A stretch of 64,000 bases of DNA from Deltaproteobacteria bacterium (GTDB taxonomy: Bacteria > Myxococcota_A > UBA9042 > DTJE01): contig JAKPTZ010000093.1 in assembly GCA_029555025.1 (NCBI GenBank), positions 1 to 64,000 on the forward strand, given 5' to 3'. Of this stretch, positions 54,199 to 63,970 are shown piece after piece; position 1 is the stretch's first letter, and the number at the start of each line of letters is the position of its first letter. The translations under genes were made by a program, and so were the position numbers. The notes under the pieces were generated by a model, which was given only the letters and a program-made list of their open reading frames with translations, ran no database searches and was not told the DNA's origin.

Positions 54199-57100
54199 TC
54201 AATAAAAAGATGCCATATCGACCGAATAGGTTTCACGAATCGTGGTGGAAAGCGCGCGATAGTCGAAATTGCCGATGTCGAACCTCGGCGTCCGCGAACA
54301 CGTCAGGTTCATCCTCTTCGGACCCGGTCCCAGGGGCGCGTAGCCAATCGCCCTGGAAAAATCGGGGAGCTGGATCGATGACAGGCTTCCGTCGGCCACG
54401 AACTGCCAGGCCGCCGACCCGACGACACCCGAAATCAGCCCCTGGCAGTGTGTGGCGCCCCAGTCTCGGCCGGACGCCCACTCAATGTCGCGGCCGTTCC
54501 AGGCCATGCCGTCGACGGGCATCGATACTTCGGGGAAACCCGCAAAGCCGGGCAGCATGTTGACCGGTGGCGAAACCATGGCGACCAGTCCTGCCGCCGC
54601 ATCAAGAACGACGCCCCTGGAAATCGCGTACGGCATGGATGTCCTGTCCGAAATGTCGTTGAACCGGAAGCAGTCATACTGATACAGGGCTCCTGAATCG
54701 CCGAAGAAAAGTACGTTGCACTCACCCAGTTCAAGTATGCCCCTCAAGGCCTCGCTCCCCGGCGTCTTGAAAACGGTAACGTCGCCGTCCCTGATGAGGA
54801 TCACGCGTCCGTTTTCCCCAGCCATCCAAACGCGAAGGGGGGATTCCCCGGCCACGGCGTACAGGTCTTCAGCAACCGGCCTGACCGCGGCGAGGGGTGA
54901 CTGGCTGGTGCCGGTGACGATCAGGCCGTCCGGACCGGCCGCAAAGATGGTGCCGTCCTCGAAGCGGCGAACAGTTGACATGACGGCCCCCGCGGGAACG
55001 TTTTCAATCGTGACTATGCCGTTTTCAAGGCGCAGCAGGTAGTTTCCCGCGACGATGCTGAACGGTCCGCCCGGGGGGCCGTCAATCGAGGAGAAATCCC
55101 AGACGAACTGGGTCTGAACCACCTCGGCCACGCCCTCCGAGACATGAACGATCCGGCCACGCGTCCCGACTGCCGTGAAGTCGTCGGGAGACTCGCCGGC
55201 GATGTCGTTGACCTTGAAGCTGAACACATGCCGCCCCGCGGTGAAGCCGCTGCCGTCAAATACCCAGGTTCGCCCCGAATCATCAACCGCGAGCGCGGAT
55301 CCGTCGGAAAAGCGCTCGAATGTCGTGAAAGAACGCCCGATCGACGTATCTACCCTCCGTAAATCCTCAGGCGAACCGATCAGCAGGATACCGTCCGAAG
55401 AAGGCATCAGGCCGGTTACCTGAACCACGGAATACGGCATGCCGGTGTTGTCCTTGGACGAAATGGTGGCGTACAGGTCGTATCCAGTGCCCGCCAGATC
55501 GGAAATCCCTTCGCCGTCAAGCTTGTCCGGCTGACGTTCAAACGTCACCGTTCCGCCGTCGAAGCTCCCCCTGTACGGAAGCGGAAGATAGCCGTCGGAA
55601 CCAAGGTGCCATCCACCGGAAAAGCGCGGCTCCCATGTTCCCAGGTGATGCGCGGGGGCGTCGACAATCCCGAACCTGGCGACGGATTCGGTAATGATAT
55701 CAAGAGAAAGCTCGACATCCGGAACGCTGCCGTCGGTACACCGGACGTGCCTGCTGACGCCCATCCGCAAGGGATATGCCTGCTGCATGCCGGTTTCCAG
55801 GGCCATCAGCCGACATATGACCGCGAACTCGCCGCTTCGGGCCGGGATCGAAAAGCGACCGTCCTCGCGCGGTCGGTTGGACTCGGGAAGCGTGCTCATC
55901 GAGGAGTACATGGACGACGTCGATGTGAAGCACTCGACCCAGGCGGTTCCGTCAAGCCACTGGGGCTTAATGAAATACTTCCCGAAATCGCGCACCCGAC
56001 CGGATACCGTACACGTTGGCGAAGGTTCCTGGGGCTGCGGCTCCGTCGGCGTTTCGGGCGGCGGGGTAGCATAAAGCGCGAAGGTTACATCGCGACCGCG
56101 CACCCCGGCGTACGTGAAGGCGGTGTAGGTCGTGGCCGTGGCCGATACGTCAACCGCACCCGCAAGTTCCTCGGAGGAAAGCGTTATCTGGCCGCGATCA
56201 TCGGTTCGGCCCTGAAGTCGCGTATGCAGATCGGCGCCGATTATCACGTATGCGCCGGAAAGCCTGGCGCCGGTTGACCCGTCATAGACGGTAACCTGTA
56301 CGTCGCCCGAAATGCGACGCCCCCTCGACCCGCCGCCATATAAATAAGGATCATAGAACCGGAAGCCGTCCGGCAGCATCGCGCCGGTCTTTCCAAGCCC
56401 CATGACAAAGACCCTGCCGGCGGCTGAAACCCTGGGGGTCCGGACAATGATTTCGAAGTCGGAAACGCGCCGATGTATGGTGCCGGCATTGGAACCGAAC
56501 CAGACCGTGTCGATCCCGGAGAGGCCGAAGCCGCGAACCGATACGAGCGAACCGCCGGCCCAGGACGCGTCGGGCGGTTCGACGGCGAAGATCCCGGCCG
56601 TCCCGCCATCGAAACCGCGGAAGAAATAGGCGCCGCGGCTGACGACAGACATGTATCGGAACGAAAGGGTTACATCGGCCGCACCGGGAGTTCCCGGCGG
56701 GGTGACCGCCTCGATAAGTTCATCCGATATGTAATGGACGTCGGTACATGGCAGCGGCCCCACGTAAACGTCAAGGCCCTCGAAAAATCCGCTTCCGGCA
56801 ATGACAATCTTCTGGCCGCCGGACACCGGGCCGATCGCCGGAGAAACGGAAAGAATCGCGACATCCGGCATGGTCGGCCCGACATCGACCGGATCGAAAG
56901 CCCAGATGCCATCGGCCCTGACATCGCCTTCTTCGCCGACGGCCCTTACCGATGACGGACCGACCCGTCCCGGGGGCGTGACGGCAAGCACCTCGTCGTC
57001 AGACGCGACAGAAAACGCTATCGCCGGGCGATCCCCGAAATAGAGTTCACGAAGATTGGAAAATCCCGCACCGCGAACCACCACAGGGGATCCGCCAACC

Positions 57101-57666
57101 GAAGGGCCGGACGCCGGGCTGACCGCATCGACCGCCAGGACGCCGGAATAGACGAACTCACCGGGGGCCGACGCCCGACGGCCGAACGAATCCTCGACAA
57201 TCACCTGAACGCTCCCCGACCGGGCGGGCGGAGCCACGCAATTCAGGATGCCATCGGAAATCGCGAAGACGGACGGACTGCGCGCCTGGCCGAACCACAC
57301 ATCGACAACCGCCGAAAACCCGCTTCCGGTGAGCGTCACCATAGTAGATGTCGCCGGGTCGCCCTGCCGGGGATCCATCGAATCGACGGCAAGCGGATAC
57401 GTCGGGCCGGAATCGGGGGCGTCGGAATCGGCGGCGATGGAATCAGGGACGCTGCCGTCCTGGCCTGGCAATTCCGCCGGAAATTGATCGGAATCAATCA
57501 AATCCGGCTGGTCAAGATCCGAAACAAATTCGCCGGGCACGTCAAAACCTGGGGTGGAATCCGGGCCGGAATCGGGCCACCCGTCATCCCCGGCGCAGGA
57601 AACCAGCCCGACGGCCATCAGGACCGCCGCAGGTACCAGCCGAAACAGGGTATTGCGAAGCCCCAT
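54199..57666 (-). CDS. IPT/TIG-domain lipoprotein with carboxypeptidase-regulatory-like and propeller-like regions
   Basis: 1,155 residues from ATG 57666. Lipobox in LMAVGLVSCAG, then an Asp/Pro-rich tether of about 75 residues. Four IPT/TIG immunoglobulin-like domains follow (about residues 90-455), each with a VxxVSPxxGPxxGG-type start (LAVDAVSPASGPSVGGSPVV, AILSVSPAIGPVSGGQKIVI). A carboxypeptidase-regulatory-like beta-sandwich is near QVTVYDGSTGARLSGAYVII. The C-terminal 400 residues have repeated WxF/GxxG strands suggestive of a beta-propeller. No enzymatic motif. Probably exposed at the cell surface. A TAGAAT -10 element lies at 57698-57693. Confidence 0.85.
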   Translation of the reverse strand: MGLRNTLFRLVPAAVLMAVGLVSCAGDDGWPDSGPDSTPGFDVPGEFVSDLDQPDLIDSDQFPAELPGQDGSVPDSIAADSDAPDSGPTYPLAVDSMDPRQGDPATSTMVTLTGSGFSAVVDVWFGQARSPSVFAISDGILNCVAPPARSGSVQVIVEDSFGRRASAPGEFVYSGVLAVDAVSPASGPSVGGSPVVVRGAGFSNLRELYFGDRPAIAFSVASDDEVLAVTPPGRVGPSSVRAVGEEGDVRADGIWAFDPVDVGPTMPDVAILSVSPAIGPVSGGQKIVIAGSGFFEGLDVYVGPLPCTDVHYISDELIEAVTPPGTPGAADVTLSFRYMSVVSRGAYFFRGFDGGTAGIFAVEPPDASWAGGSLVSVRGFGLSGIDTVWFGSNAGTIHRRVSDFEIIVRTPRVSAAGRVFVMGLGKTGAMLPDGFRFYDPYLYGGGSRGRRISGDVQVTVYDGSTGARLSGAYVIIGADLHTRLQGRTDDRGQITLSSEELAGAVDVSATATTYTAFTYAGVRGRDVTFALYATPPPETPTEPQPQEPSPTCTVSGRVRDFGKYFIKPQWLDGTAWVECFTSTSSMYSSMSTLPESNRPREDGRFSIPARSGEFAVICRLMALETGMQQAYPLRMGVSRHVRCTDGSVPDVELSLDIITESVARFGIVDAPAHHLGTWEPRFSGGWHLGSDGYLPLPYRGSFDGGTVTFERQPDKLDGEGISDLAGTGYDLYATISSKDNTGMPYSVVQVTGLMPSSDGILLIGSPEDLRRVDTSIGRSFTTFERFSDGSALAVDDSGRTWVFDGSGFTAGRHVFSFKVNDIAGESPDDFTAVGTRGRIVHVSEGVAEVVQTQFVWDFSSIDGPPGGPFSIVAGNYLLRLENGIVTIENVPAGAVMSTVRRFEDGTIFAAGPDGLIVTGTSQSPLAAVRPVAEDLYAVAGESPLRVWMAGENGRVILIRDGDVTVFKTPGSEALRGILELGECNVLFFGDSGALYQYDCFRFNDISDRTSMPYAISRGVVLDAAAGLVAMVSPPVNMLPGFAGFPEVSMPVDGMAWNGRDIEWASGRDWGATHCQGLISGVVGSAAWQFVADGSLSSIQLPDFSRAIGYAPLGPGPKRMNLTCSRTPRFDIGNFDYRALSTTIRETYSVDMASFY

Positions 57667-57834
57667 CGAAGCACCGGAACACAAGACGACATATTCTAGC
57701 AAACTTTCGCGACAGCCGGCGGCACTTCCGACGACGCTCGCGACGACGCTTCCGTCCGGCCCGAGTCCAATGAGCGCAAGCCGCCAATGCCCCGACGCCA
57801 TTCAGAATGTTTCGCGCGCCCCCAACCAAATTGC

Positions 57835-57863
57835 TTGCATTCGAACGAAAATTCAAATAAACT
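57835..57863 (+). promoter_or_regulatory. Sigma-70-type promoter of the abundant lipoprotein gene
   Basis: TTGCAT (57835-57840), 17-base spacer and TAAACT (57858-57863), followed by a leader of about 50 bases and a strong GGAGG at about 57906-57912. Confidence 0.62.
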
Positions 57864-57920
57864 CCCGGTGGCTTTAATGGCCAGTAGGGTTGTTTTTTAT
57901 TCCATTGGAGGAAATCAGGA

Positions 57921-59165
57921 ATGAAGGAATTCGCGAAGCTTTTTGGAGTGATGGTTCTCGCTGTCGCCCTCACCGGCCTTGTCGCCTGTGGCGGTGATAA
58001 CAACGAAGGAACCGACGAAGGGAACCCGGACACCACCGAACAGGACGTTAATTACCCGGAAGACACCAACACGCCGGACACCAACCGCCCGGATGAAGGT
58101 GGCACCGACAACAACGTTCCGCCGGAAGATGTTCCGGAAGAAGTCTGCACCCCCGTGTGCGCTCCGAACACCTGCGTCGATGACGGCTGCGGAAACCTCT
58201 GCGCCTGCGACGAAAACTTCACCTGCAACGCCGGCACCTGTGAACCGGCGGTCTGCGAACCGAAGTGCGACGGCAAGGAATGTGGCGACGACGGCTGCGA
58301 AGGCACCTGCGGCACCTGCGACGACGGATTCGTCTGCGTGGAACTGACCGGCGCCTGCGAAGCGGAATGCAACTACCCGGACGACCTGCCCGCGACCTGG
58401 GGCGAGACCGGCGTTGTGAACTCCCTGCACGTCCCGGCGAACGCGACCGAAAAGGAACCCTGCTTCGACTACACCAACGACGGCGTTGGCGACTGCGGTC
58501 TGACCGGTCTTGCCGGCCAGGTCAACGGCCCGCTCAACGACATGATGGCCGACGGCTCCCTGGCGATCGTGTTCGAATTCGACAGCGTCACCGATTTCGC
58601 GAACACCGCGTCCTTCACCCTGAAGGGCCTGATGGGCGAACCGGTTGTCGAAGGCACGCTGGCTGGCGACATGTATGTTGACCCGGCTTCCTACCTTGAA
58701 GAAACCTGCACCCCCATGATCAAGTTTGCCGATGCCAGCATCACCGCCGGTGCCCTTATGGCCGGTCCCGGAAACTTCACGATCTCCGTTCCGCTTGATG
58801 AGAACCTTCTCATCACGGTTCACCTGATCGATGCCCAGATCAAGGGCGACCTGACCGCCGGCGAAACCGGTGTCGCGGCCGCCAACGGCGTCCTGTCCGG
58901 CGTTGTCACCAAGGAAGAACTGACCTCCATCATCGACATGCTCGACGCTGAATGCGACAAGGATCCGGTCCCGGCTTCCGTGGAAGAAATCTGCTCGTAC
59001 CTGGGCGTTGCCCGTTCCGCGATGGCGATGCTGTTCGACCTGCACCAGGTCGGCGACGGCACCTACATCAACAAGGACGCGGAGAACCCCGGCGATGCCG
59101 CTTCCCTGTGCCTGCAGTTCACGCTGGCCGAATCGAACGTCGCTGGTTACGTTCCGGCCGAATAG
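57921..59165 (+). CDS. Cys-rich lipoprotein, probably highly expressed
   Basis: 414 residues. Lipobox in VALTGLVACGG, then an Asp/Glu/Asn/Thr-rich tether (GTDEGNPDTTEQDVNYPEDT). Next are two CGDDGC-type repeats (CAPNTCVDDGCGNLC and CDGKECGDDGCEGTC) and a globular beta-rich C-terminal half with few Cys that I do not recognise. Codon use is markedly restricted (Glu almost always GAA, Asn AAC, Pro CCG), unlike its neighbours, and the gene stands alone between a promoter with GGAGG and a perfect intrinsic terminator. Together these suggest an abundant surface protein. The repeat type is shared with the 10.1-11.8-kb lipoprotein. Confidence 0.88.
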   Translation: MKEFAKLFGVMVLAVALTGLVACGGDNNEGTDEGNPDTTEQDVNYPEDTNTPDTNRPDEGGTDNNVPPEDVPEEVCTPVCAPNTCVDDGCGNLCACDENFTCNAGTCEPAVCEPKCDGKECGDDGCEGTCGTCDDGFVCVELTGACEAECNYPDDLPATWGETGVVNSLHVPANATEKEPCFDYTNDGVGDCGLTGLAGQVNGPLNDMMADGSLAIVFEFDSVTDFANTASFTLKGLMGEPVVEGTLAGDMYVDPASYLEETCTPMIKFADASITAGALMAGPGNFTISVPLDENLLITVHLIDAQIKGDLTAGETGVAAANGVLSGVVTKEELTSIIDMLDAECDKDPVPASVEEICSYLGVARSAMAMLFDLHQVGDGTYINKDAENPGDAASLCLQFTLAESNVAGYVPAE

Positions 59166-59187
59166 TTCCGGTTACTGAGTGACTCGT

Positions 59188-59215
59188 AAAAGGGGGCGCT
59201 TCGGCGCCCCCTTTT
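59188..59215 (+). terminator. Strong intrinsic terminator with UUCG tetraloop
   Basis: A perfect 12-bp stem, AAAAGGGGGCGC / GCGCCCCCTTTT, closed by TTCG and ending in a T-run. It is 22 bases after the lipoprotein stop codon. Confidence 0.95.
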
Positions 59216-59322
59216 CATTTCCACCAGCCTGCAACCAGTCCCGGGACAACCGTTCGCACCAGCATCTGCCCCAAACGGAAAAAAGTCGGGTACAATCCGC
59301 CTGTCGCGGTGCCGGATGACCA

Positions 59323-61803
59323 ATGAAGCTGATTGTCAGGAATGCCCGTTCTTCCCATCCCATCCTCGTAATCCTGCGCTTTCTCTTCTGGGGTCTTGTT
59401 TCCGGAACCCTGCTTGCAGGCATGGGCGGCGCCGGACTTTACGTCTTTTTGTCGCGCGACCTTCCGGAGATACCGCCCTTCGATGCCATCCGGCTCGGCT
59501 CCGTCAGTTCGATAACCGCTGACGCCGGAATGCTTCTGGGTGAATCGTTCACCCAGAGGCGATACCTGGTTTCAATGGACAGGATTCCTGACATCCTGGT
59601 GAAGGCAGTGATTGCGTCCGAGGACGAACGCTTCTTTGAACATTCCGGAACCGACCTTCGCGGCATCATGCGCGCGCTGGTGTCCAATCTCCGGGCCGGC
59701 AAGGTGAAGGAGGGGGCCAGCACAATCACCCAGCAGCTTGCAAGATCGCTTCTGCTGTCGAATGAACGCAGCTTCAAGCGCAAGGCTCGGGAAGGCATCC
59801 TGGCCAGACGCCTGGAAGACATCTATACCAAGGATCAGATTCTGGCGCTTTACCTGAACGTCATTTACCTTGGCGAGGGATGTTACGGCGTCGAGGCGGC
59901 CTCGCGGATGTACTTCGGCAGACCGGCCATGGAGCTTACCGCATCCCAGGCCGCGACCATTGCGGCCCTTCCACAGTCGCCGTCGTCGGTCACGCCATGG
60001 AGATCGCCAGACGAGTTGAAGCACCGCCGGGATCGCGTTCTGAACCGGATGCAGATGGCCGGCGCGCTGACATCGGATCAGGCTGCCGCCGCAATCGAGG
60101 AACCGATGACGTCGAGCCAGCCCCGGGATAACCTGGGCGACCGCTTCCCGTTCGTGGCGATGGATGCCCTTGGAATACTGAAGCCCATGATCAGGACATC
60201 CGACGCCAATGTTCTCGTCGGCGGCAATAATCTTCATGCCGAGACGACGATTGACGCCGGTCTTCAATTCCAGGCGGATCTGGCCGCGTTCGAGGCCGCG
60301 ATGAAGCTGTCGATGCGCCAGGGTTGGCGCGGACCGGTCGCCCGGCTTGAACCATCGACACATGAACAATTCCTTAAGCGCAACAGGGAGTGGATCCAGG
60401 GACATGCCGCATACGTCGGTGCGTCTGGCGCAAACCCGCTTCTGGCTCTGGTGACCGACGTCTCCCGGACTTCGGCGAGCGTGTCGCTGACCGTCGATAT
60501 CGGTGGGGAAATCCCGCTGGAACAGATGAAGTGGGCGGTCCCCTACACTGAGTTCGATGGGGAAAGGCTTACGGACAAGAAGGGTTCCCTGTCGCTCGAC
60601 GGAAACCTGAAGGACGCGACGGAAGCATTGCAAAGGGGCGACGTCGTGCTGGTCATGCCGGCAATCGACCCGAAGGCAGGCCCGCTTCCCGGCATGTACA
60701 GGCTGATCCAGTTCCCGGCGGTTCAGGCCGCCCTGGTCGCGATGGATCAGAGGACGGGATACATCAAGGCAATGACGGGCGGCTGGGATTTCGATGATTC
60801 CCAGTACAACCGCGTGTATGCGACCAGGCAGACCGGCAGCGTTGTCAAGCCGGTCTACTACAGCAGGGCATATGACATCGGGATTCCGCCTTCGACGGTT
60901 CTGTCCGGAGCGCCGTTCAAGGATGGCAGTTGGAATCCGACGGGCACAAAGGCGTCCGAGGATATGACCCTGTTCCTGGGACTGACGCGCTCGGAAAACC
61001 GGATATCGCTTCGGGCATACAGACTGGTTCTGGATTCGGACTCGGTCGATGGAATGAACGAGTGGGCAACTCGGTTGGGCCTGGTTGACGCATTCAAGGG
61101 TTATCCGTCCGAAGCCCTGGGTATTGAACAGAAGCCTGCCCACATGATGAAGGCCTACGGCGTGTTCGCCTCCGGCGGCCTGGGCGTCGAGCCGACCCTG
61201 GTGAAAACCATCGGAAACGATGATGGCCGGATAATCAGCGATCACAGAAGTTCCAGGGATCCATTGACATCGATAATCGATTCGATCGGGATCGAGTTGG
61301 AAGCTGCGACCGAGGCGCGTCGGCGCGTAATCACGACCGAGGCCGCATTCATTACGGCGGCCAATCTGCGAAACGTCGCCCGCGAGGGCACCGGACGCGC
61401 GGCCAGACAACTTCAGCGATCCGTTTTCGGCAAGACCGGGACTCTTTCATTTGATGTCTGGTTTGCCGGATGGACCCACGAGCTTACGACCGTCGCCTGG
61501 ATGGGCCAGGACAACCAGAACCGCTTCCTGGGAAGGAACCGTTTCGAAAGCGGCGTCGTGGCGGCCAGGTCAGCTCTTCCAATGTGGATTGACTTCATGG
61601 AGCACGCCGCCGGGGGACGTCAGCCGGTTGATGACCTTGATCCGCCGCCGCCTGGAATCGTGTTCGCCGAAATTGACCCGCAGACAGGTCTGCTGAGCAG
61701 GGATGAAGGCATTGTTATGCCGCACATAGCGGGAACGGAACCACAGGATCTGTCCCCGCTTCCGATCGAAACGATCCCGTGGGTCCAGGCGGCCTTCTTC
61801 TGA
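59323..61803 (+). CDS. Class A penicillin-binding protein (PBP1A-like)
   Basis: 826 residues; bifunctional peptidoglycan synthase. One N-terminal membrane helix (residues about 15-42). The GT51 glycosyltransferase has IASEDERFFEHSGTDLRGIM (catalytic Glu) and EGASTITQQLAR. The transpeptidase (about 460-780) has all three motifs: SxxK as QTGSVVKPVYY, SxN as LTRSENRISL and KTG as FGKTGTLSFDVWFAGW. The SxN box reads SEN instead of the common SRN. A TACAAT -10 element is at 59291-59296. Confidence 0.94.
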   Translation: MKLIVRNARSSHPILVILRFLFWGLVSGTLLAGMGGAGLYVFLSRDLPEIPPFDAIRLGSVSSITADAGMLLGESFTQRRYLVSMDRIPDILVKAVIASEDERFFEHSGTDLRGIMRALVSNLRAGKVKEGASTITQQLARSLLLSNERSFKRKAREGILARRLEDIYTKDQILALYLNVIYLGEGCYGVEAASRMYFGRPAMELTASQAATIAALPQSPSSVTPWRSPDELKHRRDRVLNRMQMAGALTSDQAAAAIEEPMTSSQPRDNLGDRFPFVAMDALGILKPMIRTSDANVLVGGNNLHAETTIDAGLQFQADLAAFEAAMKLSMRQGWRGPVARLEPSTHEQFLKRNREWIQGHAAYVGASGANPLLALVTDVSRTSASVSLTVDIGGEIPLEQMKWAVPYTEFDGERLTDKKGSLSLDGNLKDATEALQRGDVVLVMPAIDPKAGPLPGMYRLIQFPAVQAALVAMDQRTGYIKAMTGGWDFDDSQYNRVYATRQTGSVVKPVYYSRAYDIGIPPSTVLSGAPFKDGSWNPTGTKASEDMTLFLGLTRSENRISLRAYRLVLDSDSVDGMNEWATRLGLVDAFKGYPSEALGIEQKPAHMMKAYGVFASGGLGVEPTLVKTIGNDDGRIISDHRSSRDPLTSIIDSIGIELEAATEARRRVITTEAAFITAANLRNVAREGTGRAARQLQRSVFGKTGTLSFDVWFAGWTHELTTVAWMGQDNQNRFLGRNRFESGVVAARSALPMWIDFMEHAAGGRQPVDDLDPPPPGIVFAEIDPQTGLLSRDEGIVMPHIAGTEPQDLSPLPIETIPWVQAAFF

Positions 61804-61825
61804 CGAAGGTGCCTGGCGGCCATGG

Positions 61826-62284
61826 TCAACCGACCAGTTCCTCTTCGGCCACCTTGCGGACAAGGGCGGGATCGACGGCATCCCGGTGGGACTTCATCAC
61901 CAGTCCGGTCAGCCTTCCCACGGCGCCTGGACCGACAAGACCGGCCTCGGAAATGATTCCACGCACAAGCTGCCTTGTGGCGGCCTCATCCATCTTCTCG
62001 GGCAGCCAGCCTTTAAGAAGTTCGATTTCGAAACGGTAGGACTGGAGTATCGGATTGTCGCCATGCCCGGCTTTCTCGACTTCCTCGATCGTCTTGGCCA
62101 GCTTCTTTGAATATGACGACATCACGCCAAGCACCAGTTCATCGGTGACGCCCCCGGTGAATCCCGGCGCAGTCCGCTTCTCGGCCACCAGGCTCTTGAC
62201 CATCCTCAGGCAGGCCAGTTCCGGCTGATTCCTGGCCCTCATCGCATCCTTAATCGCATCGTCAAGCTTCTGTTCAAGGCTCAT
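61826..62284 (-). CDS. yqeY: GatB/YqeY domain protein
   Basis: 152 residues from ATG 62284 with GGAGG upstream, beginning MSLEQKLDDAIKDAMRARNQ. The fold matches the tRNA-binding tail of GatB (LVRGIISEAGL, then VGRLTGLVMKSHRDAVDPAL), but as a stand-alone protein its function is unknown. A perfect TATAAT (62318-62313) lies upstream. Convergent with the PBP gene, 22-base gap. Confidence 0.95.
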   Translation of the reverse strand: MSLEQKLDDAIKDAMRARNQPELACLRMVKSLVAEKRTAPGFTGGVTDELVLGVMSSYSKKLAKTIEEVEKAGHGDNPILQSYRFEIELLKGWLPEKMDEAATRQLVRGIISEAGLVGPGAVGRLTGLVMKSHRDAVDPALVRKVAEEELVG

Positions 62285-62450
62285 GCTGAAGCCTCCGTAC
62301 TGAGTCGGGCGGATTATACACCCGAAGTTGTTCCCGACACTCATTCGCGATTGAAAAACCGGGTTTACTATGTTACTTTCCCGCACGTTTTTTGTACCCG
62401 TTTCCGGATAGCGCCCCCGGCGCAATCCCGGGGCCATACTGGAGGTACCA

Positions 62451-62972
62451 ATGAAGCTGATGAGCGGAAAAGTCACCCCGCTGGCATCCGACCTTGTCGA
62501 TGAACTGGTCAAGTCGGAAAACATCGAGGTTCTTCCCGAGGAAATGCCCGAGGTTCAGCTTGACCTGGAGTCGGTGCTGAAGGAATACATCAGGACCGAC
62601 CGCGAAATCACCGAGAAGGCCAGGGACATGATCAGCCGCCAGAAGCGTGACTACGGCGACCTGCCGAAGGTGAAGGCGCAGGTTGCCCGCGAAAGGGATT
62701 TCGGGGTTGGCGACAACCTGATCGAATACATCACGGCCCAGCTCATCGAGGCGCTCATCCACAGCCGCCATGTCGAGGAAGTCTTCGGAATGGACAATGA
62801 CCTCACGCTCGTGATGACACCGATCCTGAAGAAACACCTGGCGGCCGACGAGGAACTCGATCAGGAAGTCCGCAAGCGGATCAAGAACCTTCAGGAAGGC
62901 ACGATGACCTGGGATGCCCAGTACCAGAAGCTGAAGGATGAGCTTAAACGCGTCCGCAAGCTGGACGAATGA
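62451..62972 (+). CDS. DUF507 family protein
   Basis: 173 residues, beginning MKLMSGKVTPLASDLVDELV, charged and helical throughout; a two-unit DUF507 form. The family is found mainly in deltaproteobacterial, nitrospiral and related lineages and has no known function. GGAGG ribosome site. A possible promoter is TTGAAA, 17 bases, TACTTT about 80 bases upstream. Divergent from yqeY. Confidence 0.92.
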   Translation: MKLMSGKVTPLASDLVDELVKSENIEVLPEEMPEVQLDLESVLKEYIRTDREITEKARDMISRQKRDYGDLPKVKAQVARERDFGVGDNLIEYITAQLIEALIHSRHVEEVFGMDNDLTLVMTPILKKHLAADEELDQEVRKRIKNLQEGTMTWDAQYQKLKDELKRVRKLDE

Positions 62973-63049
62973 CCGGATCGCCCCACTTTTAGATTGCCCC
63001 GCACAAAAAATCGAATCATTATCAACCGGGTGGATTCCCAGGGTTCGAC

Positions 63050-63970
63050 ATGAGAATTGAAGGAAGCAGGATTGCGGTGACGGGTGCGACCGGCTTCATC
63101 GGCCGGCATATCGTTGAATCGCTGCTGTCGGCGGGGGCCGACGTCATCGCCGTGGTCAGGAATCCCGACAGGGTTCCGGAATTCAAGCGGCCGGGAATTG
63201 AATTCAGGCTTGCCGACCTTGCCGACCGGAAGGCGCTGACCGATGGATTTCGGGGGGCGGATGCCGTGGTTTCGAATGCCGCCCTGTTCCGGATGAACAA
63301 CAGCGACTGGAAAGGACACCGGGATGCGAATGTCGTCGGAACCGAAAACGTCATGCGCGCCGTCGCAAAGGCCGGTGTCGGCAGGGTAGTTCACGTTTCT
63401 TCGGTGGCGGTTTACCGACCGGGAGGGAACAACCCGGTCGGCGAGGATCAGCCTATGCTGGACGAAGGCGACCTTGGCATGTTCAACGCCTATTCGGTCT
63501 CCAAGGCCGTCTCGGAACGCCTGGCATGGAAGCTGGCGTCGGAACTTGGCCTTACCCTCTCCTGCTGCCGGCCAAGCTCCGTTTTCGGCCCCTTCGATCC
63601 GAACATCACGCCGGCCATCGCGCGCGTCCTGTCGCTTCCTTTCGCCCCGGTGCCCCGCATGCTTCGCGTTGGCCTCGTCTATGCCGGCGATGTTGCGGAA
63701 GGCACTGTCAGGATGCTTCAAACCGACTCCACGGCCGGAAAGTCATACAACCTGACCGGGCCGCACCTGCCTTCGGGCGATTTCTTCAACGCCTGGCGCG
63801 ACGCCGGGGGGCCGTGGCCCGGTCTTGCGATTCCTGTTCCGGTTCCCGTGACGCGGGTCTGGGACAACGGCAGGGCCGAACGGGAACTTGGCTGGACGAA
63901 CCGCCCCTGGGTCGAATCACTGAGGCGGACATTTGAAAGGCAGCCCTTCGGGCGCCACCACAAGGTATGA
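63050..63970 (+). CDS. NAD-dependent epimerase/dehydratase (extended SDR)
   Basis: 306 residues. Rossmann motif VTGATGFIGRHIVESLL, Ser in VHVSSVAVY and the catalytic pair in YSVSKAVSE are all present; the substrate-binding end is unremarkable. The family reduces, epimerises or dehydrates nucleotide sugars, sterols or other ketones and alcohols, and the substrate cannot be named from sequence. The stop overlaps the next start as ATGA. Confidence 0.92.
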   Translation: MRIEGSRIAVTGATGFIGRHIVESLLSAGADVIAVVRNPDRVPEFKRPGIEFRLADLADRKALTDGFRGADAVVSNAALFRMNNSDWKGHRDANVVGTENVMRAVAKAGVGRVVHVSSVAVYRPGGNNPVGEDQPMLDEGDLGMFNAYSVSKAVSERLAWKLASELGLTLSCCRPSSVFGPFDPNITPAIARVLSLPFAPVPRMLRVGLVYAGDVAEGTVRMLQTDSTAGKSYNLTGPHLPSGDFFNAWRDAGGPWPGLAIPVPVPVTRVWDNGRAERELGWTNRPWVESLRRTFERQPFGRHHKV

